64,000 bases of DNA from an uncultured Pontibacter sp. (GTDB lineage: Bacteria; Bacteroidota; Bacteroidia; Cytophagales; Hymenobacteraceae), in the NCBI GenBank assembly GCA_947499125.1, contig CANMMP010000002.1, forward strand, positions 434,001-498,000, given 5' to 3'. Of this stretch, positions 17,090 through 24,785 are shown piece after piece. The notes under the pieces are model-generated. The model made no database searches and was not told the origin of the DNA. It saw nothing but the letters and a program-made list of their open reading frames with translations. Every line of letters starts with the position of its first letter. Position 1 is the stretch's first letter. The position numbers and the translations under genes are program-made.

Positions 17090-17129
17090 ACGAAGTACAT
17101 CTTCTATTTTTAATAGAGCCGTACTTCGT
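17090..17129 (+). terminator. hairpin ending the motif-3 operon
   Basis: ACGAAGTAC and GTACTTCGT form a 9-bp stem with an inner TCTAT/ATAGA pairing. It lies 51 bp after the stop at 17038 and just before motif site 4. Confidence 0.65.
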
Positions 17130-17135
17130 TACTAT

Positions 17136-17184
17136 TTACAAGCTTGCAAACAAGCAAGTCTCTGCTCTTATATACCGATCTTTG
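17136..17184 (+). promoter_or_regulatory. TTACAAGCTTGCAAA element with -7 box (site 4 of 8)
   Basis: Motif at 17136-17150, 26-nt spacer, then GATCTTTG at 17177-17184 in the -7 position (two bases off TA but TTTG intact). It precedes the dprA-like gene, ATG 17248. Confidence 0.7.
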
Positions 17185-17247
17185 CTATAGGATTACATAG
17201 TTAGTCCTATATCATAAAACTATACCACACCCACACGAACAAAAACT

Positions 17248-18186
17248 ATGATCTCACCGGTGCAACTACTGCTGCTTCAGAAAATTCCTTATGTAGGTAC
17301 AGGAGCGATAGAAGCAACTATAGCTTATTTGTCATCTAAAAAGATGATCTTTCCAGAAAGCGATTCGGGTATTGTAAATCTACTGAAGGAAATAAAGAAA
17401 TCTTATCGCCCGTTAAGAGTGCCTACTACAGAAGCAGTGCAGGGTGCCCGCATTTTAAGTCAGCAGATCGTAGCTAACTCAGAAAAGCATGGCATCAGTA
17501 TGATAAGTTATTTTGATAGTGCTTATCCTAAAAGTTTAAAAAATATTGATGATAGACCTTTGCTATTACATTACAATGGAGATTTAAAAGCCCTTGATCT
17601 GCCAACTATAGCTGTTATTGGTTCACGGAACTGTTCAGCTTATGCCAGCGAGCATGGAAGAAAAGTAGCTAATACAGTTGTAGGTGCGGGCTTTACTATA
17701 GTTAGTGGCCTGGCAACCGGCTGCGATACCATTGGGCACACAGCTGCGGTAAATCAGGGAAAACCCACAGTTGCTGTATTAGCGAGTGGCCTGCATGGTA
17801 TCTACCCAGCTGAAAACAAAGTGTTAGCAAATGAGATTTTGGAGAGTGGTGGCTTACTACTAAGTGAATACGCCTTCGGTACTACTATAACTAAAAATGC
17901 CCTGAAAGAGCGAAACCGTATGATCACGGGCTTAAGCAAAGCTGTAGTTGTGTTAGAAACAGGTATTGCCGGTGGCACCATGCATGCCGTTGCGTATGCA
18001 ACAGAACAGAAGAAGCCACTGGCTTGCTTATATCTGTCTGCCACTGATGCTGTAACTTCTACTATGGAAGGCAACAAAATATTGATAGACACAAAGCATG
18101 CTGTTAAACTGGATAGTATAGCTGCAACTGCCAGGTTTATAAAAAGTGTAGCTGAGCCACAGGAAAAGGAAATGGTTATTGGTTAG
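17248..18186 (+). CDS. dprA: DprA/Smf-like single-strand DNA-binding protein
   Basis: 312 residues. The Rossmann-like DprA core is well kept: IAVIGSRNCSAYA, SGLATGCDTIGHTAAV, GKPTVAVLASGL, YPAEN, SEYAFG, ERNRMITGLSKAVVVLETGIAGGTMH. DprA binds incoming single-stranded DNA and loads RecA in transformation; paralogues also occur in defence islands. The usual C-terminal winged helix is missing: after the core there is only a short tail (AATARFIKSVAEPQ). The gene stands alone under motif site 4. Whether it is the cell's only DprA or an accessory copy cannot be told here. Confidence 0.85.
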   Translation: MISPVQLLLLQKIPYVGTGAIEATIAYLSSKKMIFPESDSGIVNLLKEIKKSYRPLRVPTTEAVQGARILSQQIVANSEKHGISMISYFDSAYPKSLKNIDDRPLLLHYNGDLKALDLPTIAVIGSRNCSAYASEHGRKVANTVVGAGFTIVSGLATGCDTIGHTAAVNQGKPTVAVLASGLHGIYPAENKVLANEILESGGLLLSEYAFGTTITKNALKERNRMITGLSKAVVVLETGIAGGTMHAVAYATEQKKPLACLYLSATDAVTSTMEGNKILIDTKHAVKLDSIAATARFIKSVAEPQEKEMVIG

Positions 18187-18258
18187 AAGGTGTGCCGGGA
18201 TTTTAAGCATTATAAAATTAAAGAACAAATATTGTTTGCTTTTTATATATAAATTTTA

Positions 18259-18266
18259 TATATTTG
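18259..18266 (+). promoter_or_regulatory. -7 box for structured RNA copy 1
   Basis: TATATTTG is a perfect Bacteroidota -7 box. Transcription from it would start near 18271-18274 and run into the structured RNA copy at 18306. Confidence 0.6.
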
Positions 18267-18305
18267 CATCATGATTCAACACTATCTGTTAAACGAAACA
18301 GTTTT

Positions 18306-18432
18306 CATTTCATAATTAGCATTCAGAGTACCAGTAGGTACGGCAACCGGGTTTTAGCTCCATCGGTGCCAAAGACAATGCGCGGCTTCTGCCGAAAAAA
18401 AGCTGCAAGCGATCTTCGCCCATAGCTTTCCA
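18306..18432 (+). ncRNA. structured RNA element, copy 1
   Basis: Nearly identical to 20693-20817. Predicted fold: a closing stem GCATT/AATGC enclosing hairpin GTACC-AGTA-GGTAC (18328-18341) and a second hairpin GGCA(A)CCG/CGGTGCC. After the junction come GCGGCTT/AAGCTGC and GCGATCTTCGC. In copy 2 the first hairpin is GTGCC/GGCAC, a compensatory pair change that supports an RNA structure. The core AAGAG/CAGAG, GGCAACC and GGTGCCAAA recalls the SAM-I riboswitch clan, but P2 is far too short and no methionine gene follows. A further stem CATAACA/TGTTATG (about 18457-18487) lies between it and the 65-residue ORF at 18650. It could be a cis-regulatory leader or a free small RNA. Confidence 0.7.
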
Positions 18433-18649
18433 TTTTTTAGTGAATTACCAAACGTCATAACATAGGCTGTCTGGCTTTTTGTTATGTTCTTAAGGTAAGT
18501 TTTGATTGTACTTTAGTCTGCATAGATTCCTGGCTGTGTCATCAGCTTTTGTAATCCTGCTTGAGTTCTGACAAAGTGCATCTTTATAGTTTACAATTTC
18601 AGAAGCGGCAGCGGTTGTGGCTTCTTATGTATAACCTTAAACTATTTAT

Positions 18650-18847
18650 ATGAAGAATGTTATTGTAGCTACCTGGCTAAAAACAGGCGAAGTAGAAGTA
18701 TTCAGCTCCCTGAGAAGATTTGTTGAGCGTAACCCCGCTTTTAACGAGTACACCATCACTAATTACCTGAGCAGAAAAAAGCGTCCTTATGCTACTGAGG
18801 TGCTGCACCTGCAGCGATTGCCTTTTATTAGAGAGAAAATCTCTTAG
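18650..18847 (+). CDS. small basic protein, unknown
   Basis: 65 residues, no signal peptide, mixed charge with a basic middle (NYLSRKKRPY). It opens KNVIVATWLKTGEVEVFSSL, a beta-hairpin-like start, and continues with a helix (RRFVERNPAF) and YTITNYL, which could be a short DNA-binding fold. I have an impression of similar short Bacteroidota proteins but cannot name a family. It lies 217 nt downstream of RNA copy 1, in the same transcription direction, so it is the best candidate for control by that RNA. A stem AGAAGC/GCTTCT sits 20-45 nt before the ATG. Confidence 0.6.
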   Translation: MKNVIVATWLKTGEVEVFSSLRRFVERNPAFNEYTITNYLSRKKRPYATEVLHLQRLPFIREKIS

Positions 18848-18940
18848 CAGAAGTCTCACGCTATATAAGGTTAAGCTCAGACGAAGGTCTAATTAATGCC
18901 TTACTGCAGCACTATTTATGATGGATGTAAAACTCGTTGA

Positions 18941-19558
18941 ATGAAAAAACATCACGCTTTTATAGCTTTTATCTTGTGTGCATCTGCCTTTGCGATGCTA
19001 GTATATCCCATTAACTTAGCAGATGTTTTGGGCCGGCGTGAAAAGGTTGTTTTTCTGACAACAATGGGAAACATCTCTGATAAAAAAGCAGCCATTGCTG
19101 AACAGGAAATAGAAGCTTTCTATGGCATAGATGTAAAGCAGATTGGGAAGAGTAGATTACCTAAAAGTGCTTATTGCTCTGTCCGTAATCGCTACGTAGC
19201 TGTAGAAATACTAAATGATTTGAAGCAAAAAAGTATAGCTGATCACTTAAAGTATAACTATAAAGTATTGGCTATTACAGATCAGGACATAGAAACGGAA
19301 GAAGGTAAGCATTGGGGGGTAATGGGGTTAGCTTTTCTGGGAGGAGATGAGTGTGTCGTATCTACTTTTCGCCTGAATGGCAGCGAAGATAGGTTCAGGA
19401 AGGTAACCTTGCATGAAACGGGCCATATGTTAGGTATAAAACATTGCACATCAGGCATACCAAGCTGTTTTATGAATGACGCTAAAGGGAAAGGGGCAAC
19501 CGTAGACCGGGCCAGAATATACCTTTGTGATAAGTGCAGAAGCACCATGTCATTTTAA
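18941..19558 (+). CDS. archaemetzincin-type zinc metallopeptidase
   Basis: 205 residues. The extended zinc motif is complete: HETGHMLGIKHC, then CFMND and CDKC, matching the HExxHxxGxxHC...CxM...CxxC pattern of archaemetzincins, where three His bind the catalytic zinc and four Cys a structural one. The N-terminus (HHAFIAFILCASAFAMLVYP) is a hydrophobic signal or anchor, which is unusual since most archaemetzincins are cytoplasmic. It is probably an aminopeptidase-like enzyme at the envelope. It is followed by a transglutaminase-like exported protein. Confidence 0.85.
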   Translation: MKKHHAFIAFILCASAFAMLVYPINLADVLGRREKVVFLTTMGNISDKKAAIAEQEIEAFYGIDVKQIGKSRLPKSAYCSVRNRYVAVEILNDLKQKSIADHLKYNYKVLAITDQDIETEEGKHWGVMGLAFLGGDECVVSTFRLNGSEDRFRKVTLHETGHMLGIKHCTSGIPSCFMNDAKGKGATVDRARIYLCDKCRSTMSF

Positions 19559-19634
19559 GAGATAATAACTTTACGACCATAACTCAGGTCCTAAATAGAT
19601 TACTGTACTTTATCTTAAACTATACCTGTAAACT

Positions 19635-20630
19635 ATGATCAAAATTGGCTCAATACCAAAGGTATTGCTGTTAGTCTGTGCCCTGTTGTTTGTGTGTGGT
19701 ACAGCAGACGCCGCTTCTTATTCTCTAAAGAAAGTAGAGAAGTTATATGCCCGGAAGAAGTACGAGAAAGTACTCGCTGAGCTCAGGTTACTGGAGAAGG
19801 CCAGGTTTGGTAAGAATGGTAGGCTGAACTTTTCACTTCGTAACGATGCAGCCTATTACCATTTTAAGCTGTCTTCCAAGATCTACCTGAACAGGTATGG
19901 TTCTATTAAAGAAGCGATCGGCTTGTATGAGCGGCTGCTCGCTTTGGATAGTGCCCGCTATTATACCAGTCAGCAACAATATGAGGTATTCAGGGAGCAT
20001 TTACAAAAAACTTCTGAAGTGACTTTGCGCCGGAACCAGGTTGCCATTACCCGGAAACTCGTTGATGCGCTGGCCAGATATGGTGATACAACCTGGATAT
20101 ATAGTAGTGTGTATCCAAAGCGGGAGACGCTGCATCTGGCCAATAAAGTAGCCTTGCGTGAGTACCTAAAGAAGTATGATTATTCTGAAATAGATAAAAA
20201 GGCCCTTGCCGTTAAAAAGCAAAGCAGCATTGAGAATCAGGCGTGGGCTTTGACTAGAGATTATACCTATGACTTTGAGAAGGTGCGGGCAATTTATATT
20301 TGGATTGTTCACAATATAGACTACGATTACACCTACAGAATATATTATGGCGATGAAACTTTTAAAAAGAACACAGGAGTATGTAGTGGCTTTAGCTACC
20401 TGTTTAAGCAAATGTGCGAAGCTGCGCAAATAAAAGTATACCGCATTACAGGTACGGCATTTAATGGTATCAAAACAGACGGGCATGCCTGGAATGCAGT
20501 AGAAATAGATGGCGAGACTTTTCTGCTTGACAGTACCTGGGCTTCTTGTGTGAAAGAAAAGACAGATTACTATTATTTCATAAGTGAGAAGTTGCTTTCA
20601 AGAACCCATAAAGCGGAAGAGATGTATTGA
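19635..20630 (+). CDS. exported transglutaminase-like (papain-fold) protein
   Basis: 331 residues with a cleavable signal peptide (LLLVCALLFVCGTADAAS). Residues about 30-150 are helical, TPR-like in appearance. The C-terminal domain has the transglutaminase-core triad: GVCSGFSYLF (Cys), DGHAWNAVEI (His) and FLLDSTWAS (Asp), plus the preceding YIWIVHNIDYDY typical of this family. It should act as a periplasmic or surface cysteine protease/transglutaminase-like enzyme. Natural substrates of such bacterial proteins are mostly unknown. Confidence 0.85.
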   Translation: MIKIGSIPKVLLLVCALLFVCGTADAASYSLKKVEKLYARKKYEKVLAELRLLEKARFGKNGRLNFSLRNDAAYYHFKLSSKIYLNRYGSIKEAIGLYERLLALDSARYYTSQQQYEVFREHLQKTSEVTLRRNQVAITRKLVDALARYGDTTWIYSSVYPKRETLHLANKVALREYLKKYDYSEIDKKALAVKKQSSIENQAWALTRDYTYDFEKVRAIYIWIVHNIDYDYTYRIYYGDETFKKNTGVCSGFSYLFKQMCEAAQIKVYRITGTAFNGIKTDGHAWNAVEIDGETFLLDSTWASCVKEKTDYYYFISEKLLSRTHKAEEMY

Positions 20631-20692
20631 GCTGTTCTATCTACACTTTTTCTGATGACTACAGTATAGTTATAATGTAGATTAATGATTAC

Positions 20693-20817
20693 CATTTCAT
20701 AAAAAGCATTAAGAGTGCCTTTAGGCACGGCAACCGGGTTTTAGCTCCATCGGTGCCAAAGACAATGCGCGGCTTCTGCCAAAAAAAGCTGCAGGCGATC
20801 TTCGCTCATAGCTTTTG
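20693..20817 (+). ncRNA. structured RNA element, copy 2
   Basis: Second copy of the 18306 element. The stretch from CGGCAACCGGG to the GCGATCTTCGC hairpin is almost unchanged, while the first hairpin is GTGCC-TTTA-GGCAC (20715-20728), a paired change relative to copy 1. The loop sequence GGGTTTTAGCTCCAT is identical in both, so loop bases are constrained as well. After it, GTCCTGCT and AGCAGGAC (about 20837-20867) can form an 8-bp stem 35 nt before ATG 20902, in the place of an expression platform. Ligand or partner unknown. Confidence 0.7.
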
Positions 20818-20901
20818 AATTACTGATTAATTGTGTCCTGCTCAGTTTAAGCCTTGTAGCAGGACAGGAGAAGTATATGTTTCACTTTTAATATAAATGC
20901 T

Positions 20902-21783
20902 ATGAGCGCGATAACCACTTTAGTAAACAATTACGATCTGATACTTAAGCACAAACTGGAGATCATGGGTTATGCCCCTTACAGGTTCAGTAAACTATAT
21001 CTGCCATCTATAGCTCCCGGCAGAAGCCAGAAGGTTAGAAGTACCCACACCAGTATTTGGGGTAGCCAATTAGGGAGTTACCTGATGATATGGGAAAAGT
21101 TTCAAAACAGATGGCCCGAGAGCGATATAATTCCTTTACGCGGGGCAGGTAGCCCATTTAGCGGTTTGGTTACCCAATTTGTAGGCTATGCACGCAACAG
21201 CAGGCAAATAGTGCGGGAAAAACCCGATGGATTTACAACCGCGTATATGCATAATTCTGTCAGGCGTTTTCAGCAGATGTTTCCTGTAGAACAACTGGCA
21301 GTGCCTATAGAGCAAGTGGTAAGCGAACTGAAGAGCGGCCACCAGATGCAAAGCAGACCAAGCTTTCAACTGCTTACTTTGCGTGAAGACTTTTGCCGTT
21401 CCTTGTCTATCATTTCTGGTATAGAATCTGGCGGGCCATCCCGAATAAAATACAATCTGCTACAGAACTACCAGTATAAACCCGTTATACGCGTGGAAGC
21501 GGTGCTGGAAATAGAGCTTACCCACGACGAGCGCCGCCGCTCTGCCTTCAATGGCTCGGCGGTGTATGTAGCCGACCTGGTGCAGGAAGGTAAGGAGAAA
21601 CTAAGACAACTTGGTGACAAGTACGGCTTCAGGACCTACTACCGAAAACAGGTAAGCAACAGTGTGGCAGGTTTGGTGTTTGACCTGGTGCTTCCGGATT
21701 ATGATGCTGTGCTCCTGACAGAGACGATGCAGCACGTTACCAGCTTTATGCACGAGGTGCACAGGCAATGTAACCGCTTCTAA
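20902..21783 (+). CDS. unknown cytoplasmic protein downstream of RNA copy 2
   Basis: 293 residues, soluble, basic (SIAPGRSQKVRSTHTSIWGSQ). The middle has VVSELKSGHQ and REDFCRSLSIISG; the last third alternates strands and helices (VIRVEAVLEIELTHDERRR, GLVFDLVLPDYDAVLL). The protein at 62622 has a similar sequence of elements (VVQELKEGKP, REKLLSAVAKATG), so they may be distant paralogues. No known domain. It follows the second structured RNA by 85 nt and is a candidate target of it. Confidence 0.65.
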   Translation: MSAITTLVNNYDLILKHKLEIMGYAPYRFSKLYLPSIAPGRSQKVRSTHTSIWGSQLGSYLMIWEKFQNRWPESDIIPLRGAGSPFSGLVTQFVGYARNSRQIVREKPDGFTTAYMHNSVRRFQQMFPVEQLAVPIEQVVSELKSGHQMQSRPSFQLLTLREDFCRSLSIISGIESGGPSRIKYNLLQNYQYKPVIRVEAVLEIELTHDERRRSAFNGSAVYVADLVQEGKEKLRQLGDKYGFRTYYRKQVSNSVAGLVFDLVLPDYDAVLLTETMQHVTSFMHEVHRQCNRF

Positions 21784-21800
21784 AGTAGAGGTAACCATTA

Positions 21801-21849
21801 ATACAAGCTTGCAAAGATCAGATAAGCTTTTACGATTACTGTATCTTTG
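21801..21849 (+). promoter_or_regulatory. motif element with -7 box (site 5 of 8)
   Basis: ATACAAGCTTGCAAA at 21801-21815, 26-nt spacer, -7 box TATCTTTG at 21842-21849. Unlike the other sites, it is followed by a ~220-nt leader before the ATG at 22077. The leader contains CTCCGG/CCGGGG and GGTCCTG/CAGGACC pairings and no convincing gene. Confidence 0.7.
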
Positions 21850-22076
21850 TATTATCATTAGATACTGCTGCTCCGGTTGCCGGGGCTTTCTTATACATTT
21901 TCTTTAAGTACCACTGTTTCCCGGCTTTGGCTGTGGCAAACGGTATCTGGCTGCCTTTGCGGCTATAGTATTATTTTTCCTGGTCCTGCGCTTTTGGTTT
22001 GCGGCTCTTCCTTAGCCCGCACAGGACCCTTCTTGTCCTGTAAATTTTTGTTCAACTATAAACCCATAAACTGCCT

Positions 22077-22835
22077 ATGCACAAAAACACTACGTTTGAT
22101 TTTAAAAACACTTTCCTTAACCTGACCCAGTACACGGTTCCTTATGGTTATGAGAGCACCCTTGAAAGTTACCTGCCTGCCGGTGTGCAGCAAGACGACT
22201 TCGGTAATTACTTTCTAAGAATAGGAGAGTCTACCACACTTTTTACCTCACACCTGGACACAGCTTCCCACAGCCGCGAAAAAGTAAACCATGTAGTGCA
22301 GGGTAATATTATATGCACAGATGGCAGCACCATATTAGGTGGCGATAACAAAGCTGGTGTAACCATTCTTCTATACCTGATCAGCCAGGGAGTGCCGGGT
22401 ACTTATTATTTCTTTAGAGGAGAGGAGCAAGGTTGCCTGGGTAGCAGAGACGCGCTTCAAAACGATCCAAGGTTCTTTTCACAGTTTAAGCGTGCTATTG
22501 CTTTTGACCGCAAGAAAACAGGTTCTATTATCACGCACCAGCGTTTTGAACGCACTTGCAGCGATGCATTTGCTGATGCTCTCTCTTTAGAGTTTGCCGA
22601 TCAGGGTATGATTTACCAAGCCGATCCAACTGGTGTTTATACCGATACAGCCGTTTTTGTTGATGTGATCCCGGAGTGTACCAACCTGTCATCCGGGGTA
22701 TGGAATGAGCATAGTACGAAGGAGTATGTAGACATACAGATACTGGAAGAAATAGCCAGCGCCGCTGCCGGCATTAACTGGGAAAGTCTTCCGGCGAACC
22801 GAATCATTCCGCCAAACTATAGCCGGGTTGCATAG
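22077..22835 (+). CDS. M20/M28/M42-like zinc aminopeptidase
   Basis: 252 residues. The dinuclear metal site is visible: TSHLDTAS (H-x-D), LGGDNKAG (bridging Asp), FRGEEQGCLGS (catalytic and ligand Glu), IAFDRK (Asp) and VWNEHSTKEY (final His). The core is short, without the lid or dimerisation domain of M20 enzymes, so it is closest to M42/M28-type aminopeptidases. No signal peptide, so cytoplasmic peptide degradation or processing. It is the first of five genes driven by motif site 5 through a long structured leader. Confidence 0.85.
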   Translation: MHKNTTFDFKNTFLNLTQYTVPYGYESTLESYLPAGVQQDDFGNYFLRIGESTTLFTSHLDTASHSREKVNHVVQGNIICTDGSTILGGDNKAGVTILLYLISQGVPGTYYFFRGEEQGCLGSRDALQNDPRFFSQFKRAIAFDRKKTGSIITHQRFERTCSDAFADALSLEFADQGMIYQADPTGVYTDTAVFVDVIPECTNLSSGVWNEHSTKEYVDIQILEEIASAAAGINWESLPANRIIPPNYSRVA

Positions 22836-22879
22836 CCCGGTTCTCTACTAGCAATGTGTTTAATCTTTAACTATAAATA

Positions 22880-23281
22880 ATGGAAAGTATAACTTTAAAA
22901 CTAACAGAGGAACAGTCGGCATTGGTGCAGGAGCTCCTGGAGAAAGCGCTGGAGGAACAGCGCGTTATTGGCAGCAATGCTGGTAATACAGAAATAGAAT
23001 TCAAAAGAGCGCAGTTTGTCTCTAAATGTATTGAACTGTTATTGCAGTCGCTTCAGCAAGGGTACACGGTAGTTGAAATGCCAACTGAGCTTATGAAACC
23101 AGCATTAGCCCAACTGAAAACTAAACTGGAAAACCAGATGGCTATCATGTTAGACCTGATGCAGGATGAGAGCCTGAAGCAGGATAACCAGGTGCAGGTT
23201 TTTACACGCGGCATTGAGTTGTTAGGCGTAATGCACCGCATGACCTATGAAGCCCTGCAGACAGAAAAGGAGACTGTCTAA
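22880..23281 (+). CDS. unknown all-helical protein
   Basis: 133 residues, almost entirely helical by composition (LTEEQSALVQELLEKALEEQ, QLKTKLENQMAIMLDLMQDE). It is rich in Gln and Glu and has no motif I recognise. It lies 44 bp after the peptidase and 2 bp before the Cys-containing 127-residue protein, so it belongs to the same operon. Oligomerisation or a chaperone/antitoxin-like role is possible but unsupported. Confidence 0.65.
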   Translation: MESITLKLTEEQSALVQELLEKALEEQRVIGSNAGNTEIEFKRAQFVSKCIELLLQSLQQGYTVVEMPTELMKPALAQLKTKLENQMAIMLDLMQDESLKQDNQVQVFTRGIELLGVMHRMTYEALQTEKETV

Positions 23282-23283
23282 AT

Positions 23284-23667
23284 ATGGTAATGATTCTGGT
23301 AAATGAGGTGCTGCACACTACGGGCAACAGCACTTTTTTCAAAACTTACGACACCGTGCGCGACCTGTATGGCATACATACCAATACAGCGGGTACTTTT
23401 CTGGAGCCAGCGTTTCTGCACATTTTTAGATTCGAAGATAACAAGTTTGTGGTGATAGATCAGCTGGAACAGTTTTATGGTATCAACCTGAAAGGACAGC
23501 GACTGGAACTTTCCCGAAAAGAGACTGCATCATGGCAGCAGCTCATCATTAAGAGCTCCAGGTGTAACTGTGTTCGTACCAAAACTACAGCCACATGCAC
23601 CTATTGTTGCGGCGATGGTATGATCAACAACACATACGGCATGAAGCGGCTTGATTTATTCTTTTGA
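23284..23667 (+). CDS. small protein with C-terminal zinc-knuckle
   Basis: 127 residues. The C-terminal 40 contain CNCVRTKTTATCTYCCGDG, a CxC...CxxCCGxG arrangement like the zinc knuckles of DnaJ-type and related proteins. The N-terminus (MVMILVNEVLHTTGNS, FLHIFRFEDNKFVVIDQLEQFYGI) looks globular. Function unknown. Its stop codon lies inside the left arm of the 19-bp inverted repeat at 23663. Confidence 0.65.
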   Translation: MVMILVNEVLHTTGNSTFFKTYDTVRDLYGIHTNTAGTFLEPAFLHIFRFEDNKFVVIDQLEQFYGINLKGQRLELSRKETASWQQLIIKSSRCNCVRTKTTATCTYCCGDGMINNTYGMKRLDLFF

Positions 23668-23748
23668 CAATTTGACAAAAGACATTGTGACAAAGGATTT
23701 AAATCAGAAGAGACATACACAATCTCCACCTTTTGTCAAATTGTCAAA
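23663..23748. repeat. 19-bp perfect inverted repeat
   Basis: Left arm TTTGACAATTTGACAAAAG (23663-23681) and right arm CTTTTGTCAAATTGTCAAA (23730-23748) are exact complements, separated by 48 nt. The left arm itself is two TTTGACAA units, and GTGACAAAGG follows. It overlaps the stop codon of the 127-residue gene. It could be a strong RNA hairpin (mRNA end or processing site), a double operator, or the ends of a tiny mobile remnant. Confidence 0.7.
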
Positions 23749-23801
23749 CAGTCCTTAGTCATACTTTCAACTCATAATTTTTAACTCTTAACTCAATTGG
23801 C

Positions 23802-24749
23802 TTGTATCAGATAACATCAAACGGATTTTACTTCGGGCTGAGCCTGAACGGCGATGAACTGCTGCCTTGCAACAACAACCGTATCTGGAAACTGACTGAT
23901 GATTTGGTGGGTTTCCGGCAGGGCGACTGGTGCGGATTGTTTTCAATGAAGCAGGGTAAAGTGGTTCATGAACCAACTATATTGGCCGTGATGCCTTATT
24001 TTACAAGAGTAAATAATATGGATGGCAGGCCGGCAAGACCGCGTGTAAACTCCGAATATGGCGAATTTGAAAAGCACAAGATCTACCTGGAACGCTGCGA
24101 CTACCTTTTCTGGAAAAATAACAGGCTACGACTTTTAACTTCTAATGGGCTGGTGGAGATACACAAGCGCAGAGGAATCTTGAACATAGAGCTACCGGAT
24201 GAAATTGTAAGCATTAGAAGAAAACAGGCCAGCAAGCGTTGTGTGTACGATGATGAATATGGCACTCCTGCTGCTGGCAGAACCTTTCAGTTCCGGTATA
24301 AATTTTCGTCTGATGAGCAATTAGATGATGCCAGAACTATAGCTGGTGTAGATGATCTGATTGCCAGCCTGGAACTGGATGAACCTGATGATGAAGATGA
24401 TGACGCGGAGTTTCCGGACTACAAAGTGTATGATTACAATGCCATACCTGCTGTTATAAAAGCCAGATTTCAGAAGCACCTTGATCAGCTTACCAACAAA
24501 AAAGCGCCGGAATGGCTGACACCTGTGCTGATCTTCCTGACTTGGTGCCACGCTAACAACTATGTCAGCTATAACAGCGAAGGCGAAATGCAAATAGACC
24601 CTTTTTATGAGATGCCCTCTGAAGATGCAGCCCATGTGATAGACGCTCCCGGTTTGTATGCCATGCACGATCTGCAACCGCTGGAACACTTGCTATACAT
24701 TTCTCCGGTAACAGGCACTTACTATGATGTCCTTGCCATTGAAAACTGA
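23802..24749 (+). CDS. unknown acidic protein, WG-repeat-like N-terminus
   Basis: The best start is TTG 23802 (no in-frame ATG nearby). The ~315-residue protein begins with strand-rich segments (DDLVGFRQGDWCGLFSMKQGK, YLFWKNNRLRLLTSNGLVEIH) that recall WG-type beta repeats. A strongly acidic linker (DEPDDEDDDAEFPD, about residue 195-208) precedes a helical C-terminal domain. Cytoplasmic. No enzymatic motif. It is separated from the upstream genes by the inverted repeat, so it may be expressed independently. Confidence 0.6.
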   Translation: MYQITSNGFYFGLSLNGDELLPCNNNRIWKLTDDLVGFRQGDWCGLFSMKQGKVVHEPTILAVMPYFTRVNNMDGRPARPRVNSEYGEFEKHKIYLERCDYLFWKNNRLRLLTSNGLVEIHKRRGILNIELPDEIVSIRRKQASKRCVYDDEYGTPAAGRTFQFRYKFSSDEQLDDARTIAGVDDLIASLELDEPDDEDDDAEFPDYKVYDYNAIPAVIKARFQKHLDQLTNKKAPEWLTPVLIFLTWCHANNYVSYNSEGEMQIDPFYEMPSEDAAHVIDAPGLYAMHDLQPLEHLLYISPVTGTYYDVLAIEN

Positions 24750-24785
24750 TACATTCAACTATAGTTTAATCTCTGTTTGCTCTCT

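Noticed and set aside
18271-18315. Possible leader peptides ending in Ile-Ser-stop just before each RNA copy
   Set aside because: In copy 1 the ATG coincides with the predicted transcription start, and in copy 2 only five codons exist; the shared ATTTCATAA is more simply the edge of the repeat.
18306-20817. RNA copies as a retron ncRNA, tRNA-like or IS-end repeat
   Set aside because: No reverse transcriptase or transposase in the window, no terminal inverted repeats or target duplications seen, no cloverleaf.
21877-22125. 82-residue ORF overlapping the peptidase start
   Set aside because: Low-complexity, overlaps ATG 22077 out of frame; the region is better explained as a structured leader.
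23663-23748. TGACAA direct repeats as a CRISPR-like array
   Set aside because: Units are 8-10 bases, unevenly spaced, with no spacers; the inverted arrangement is the real structure.
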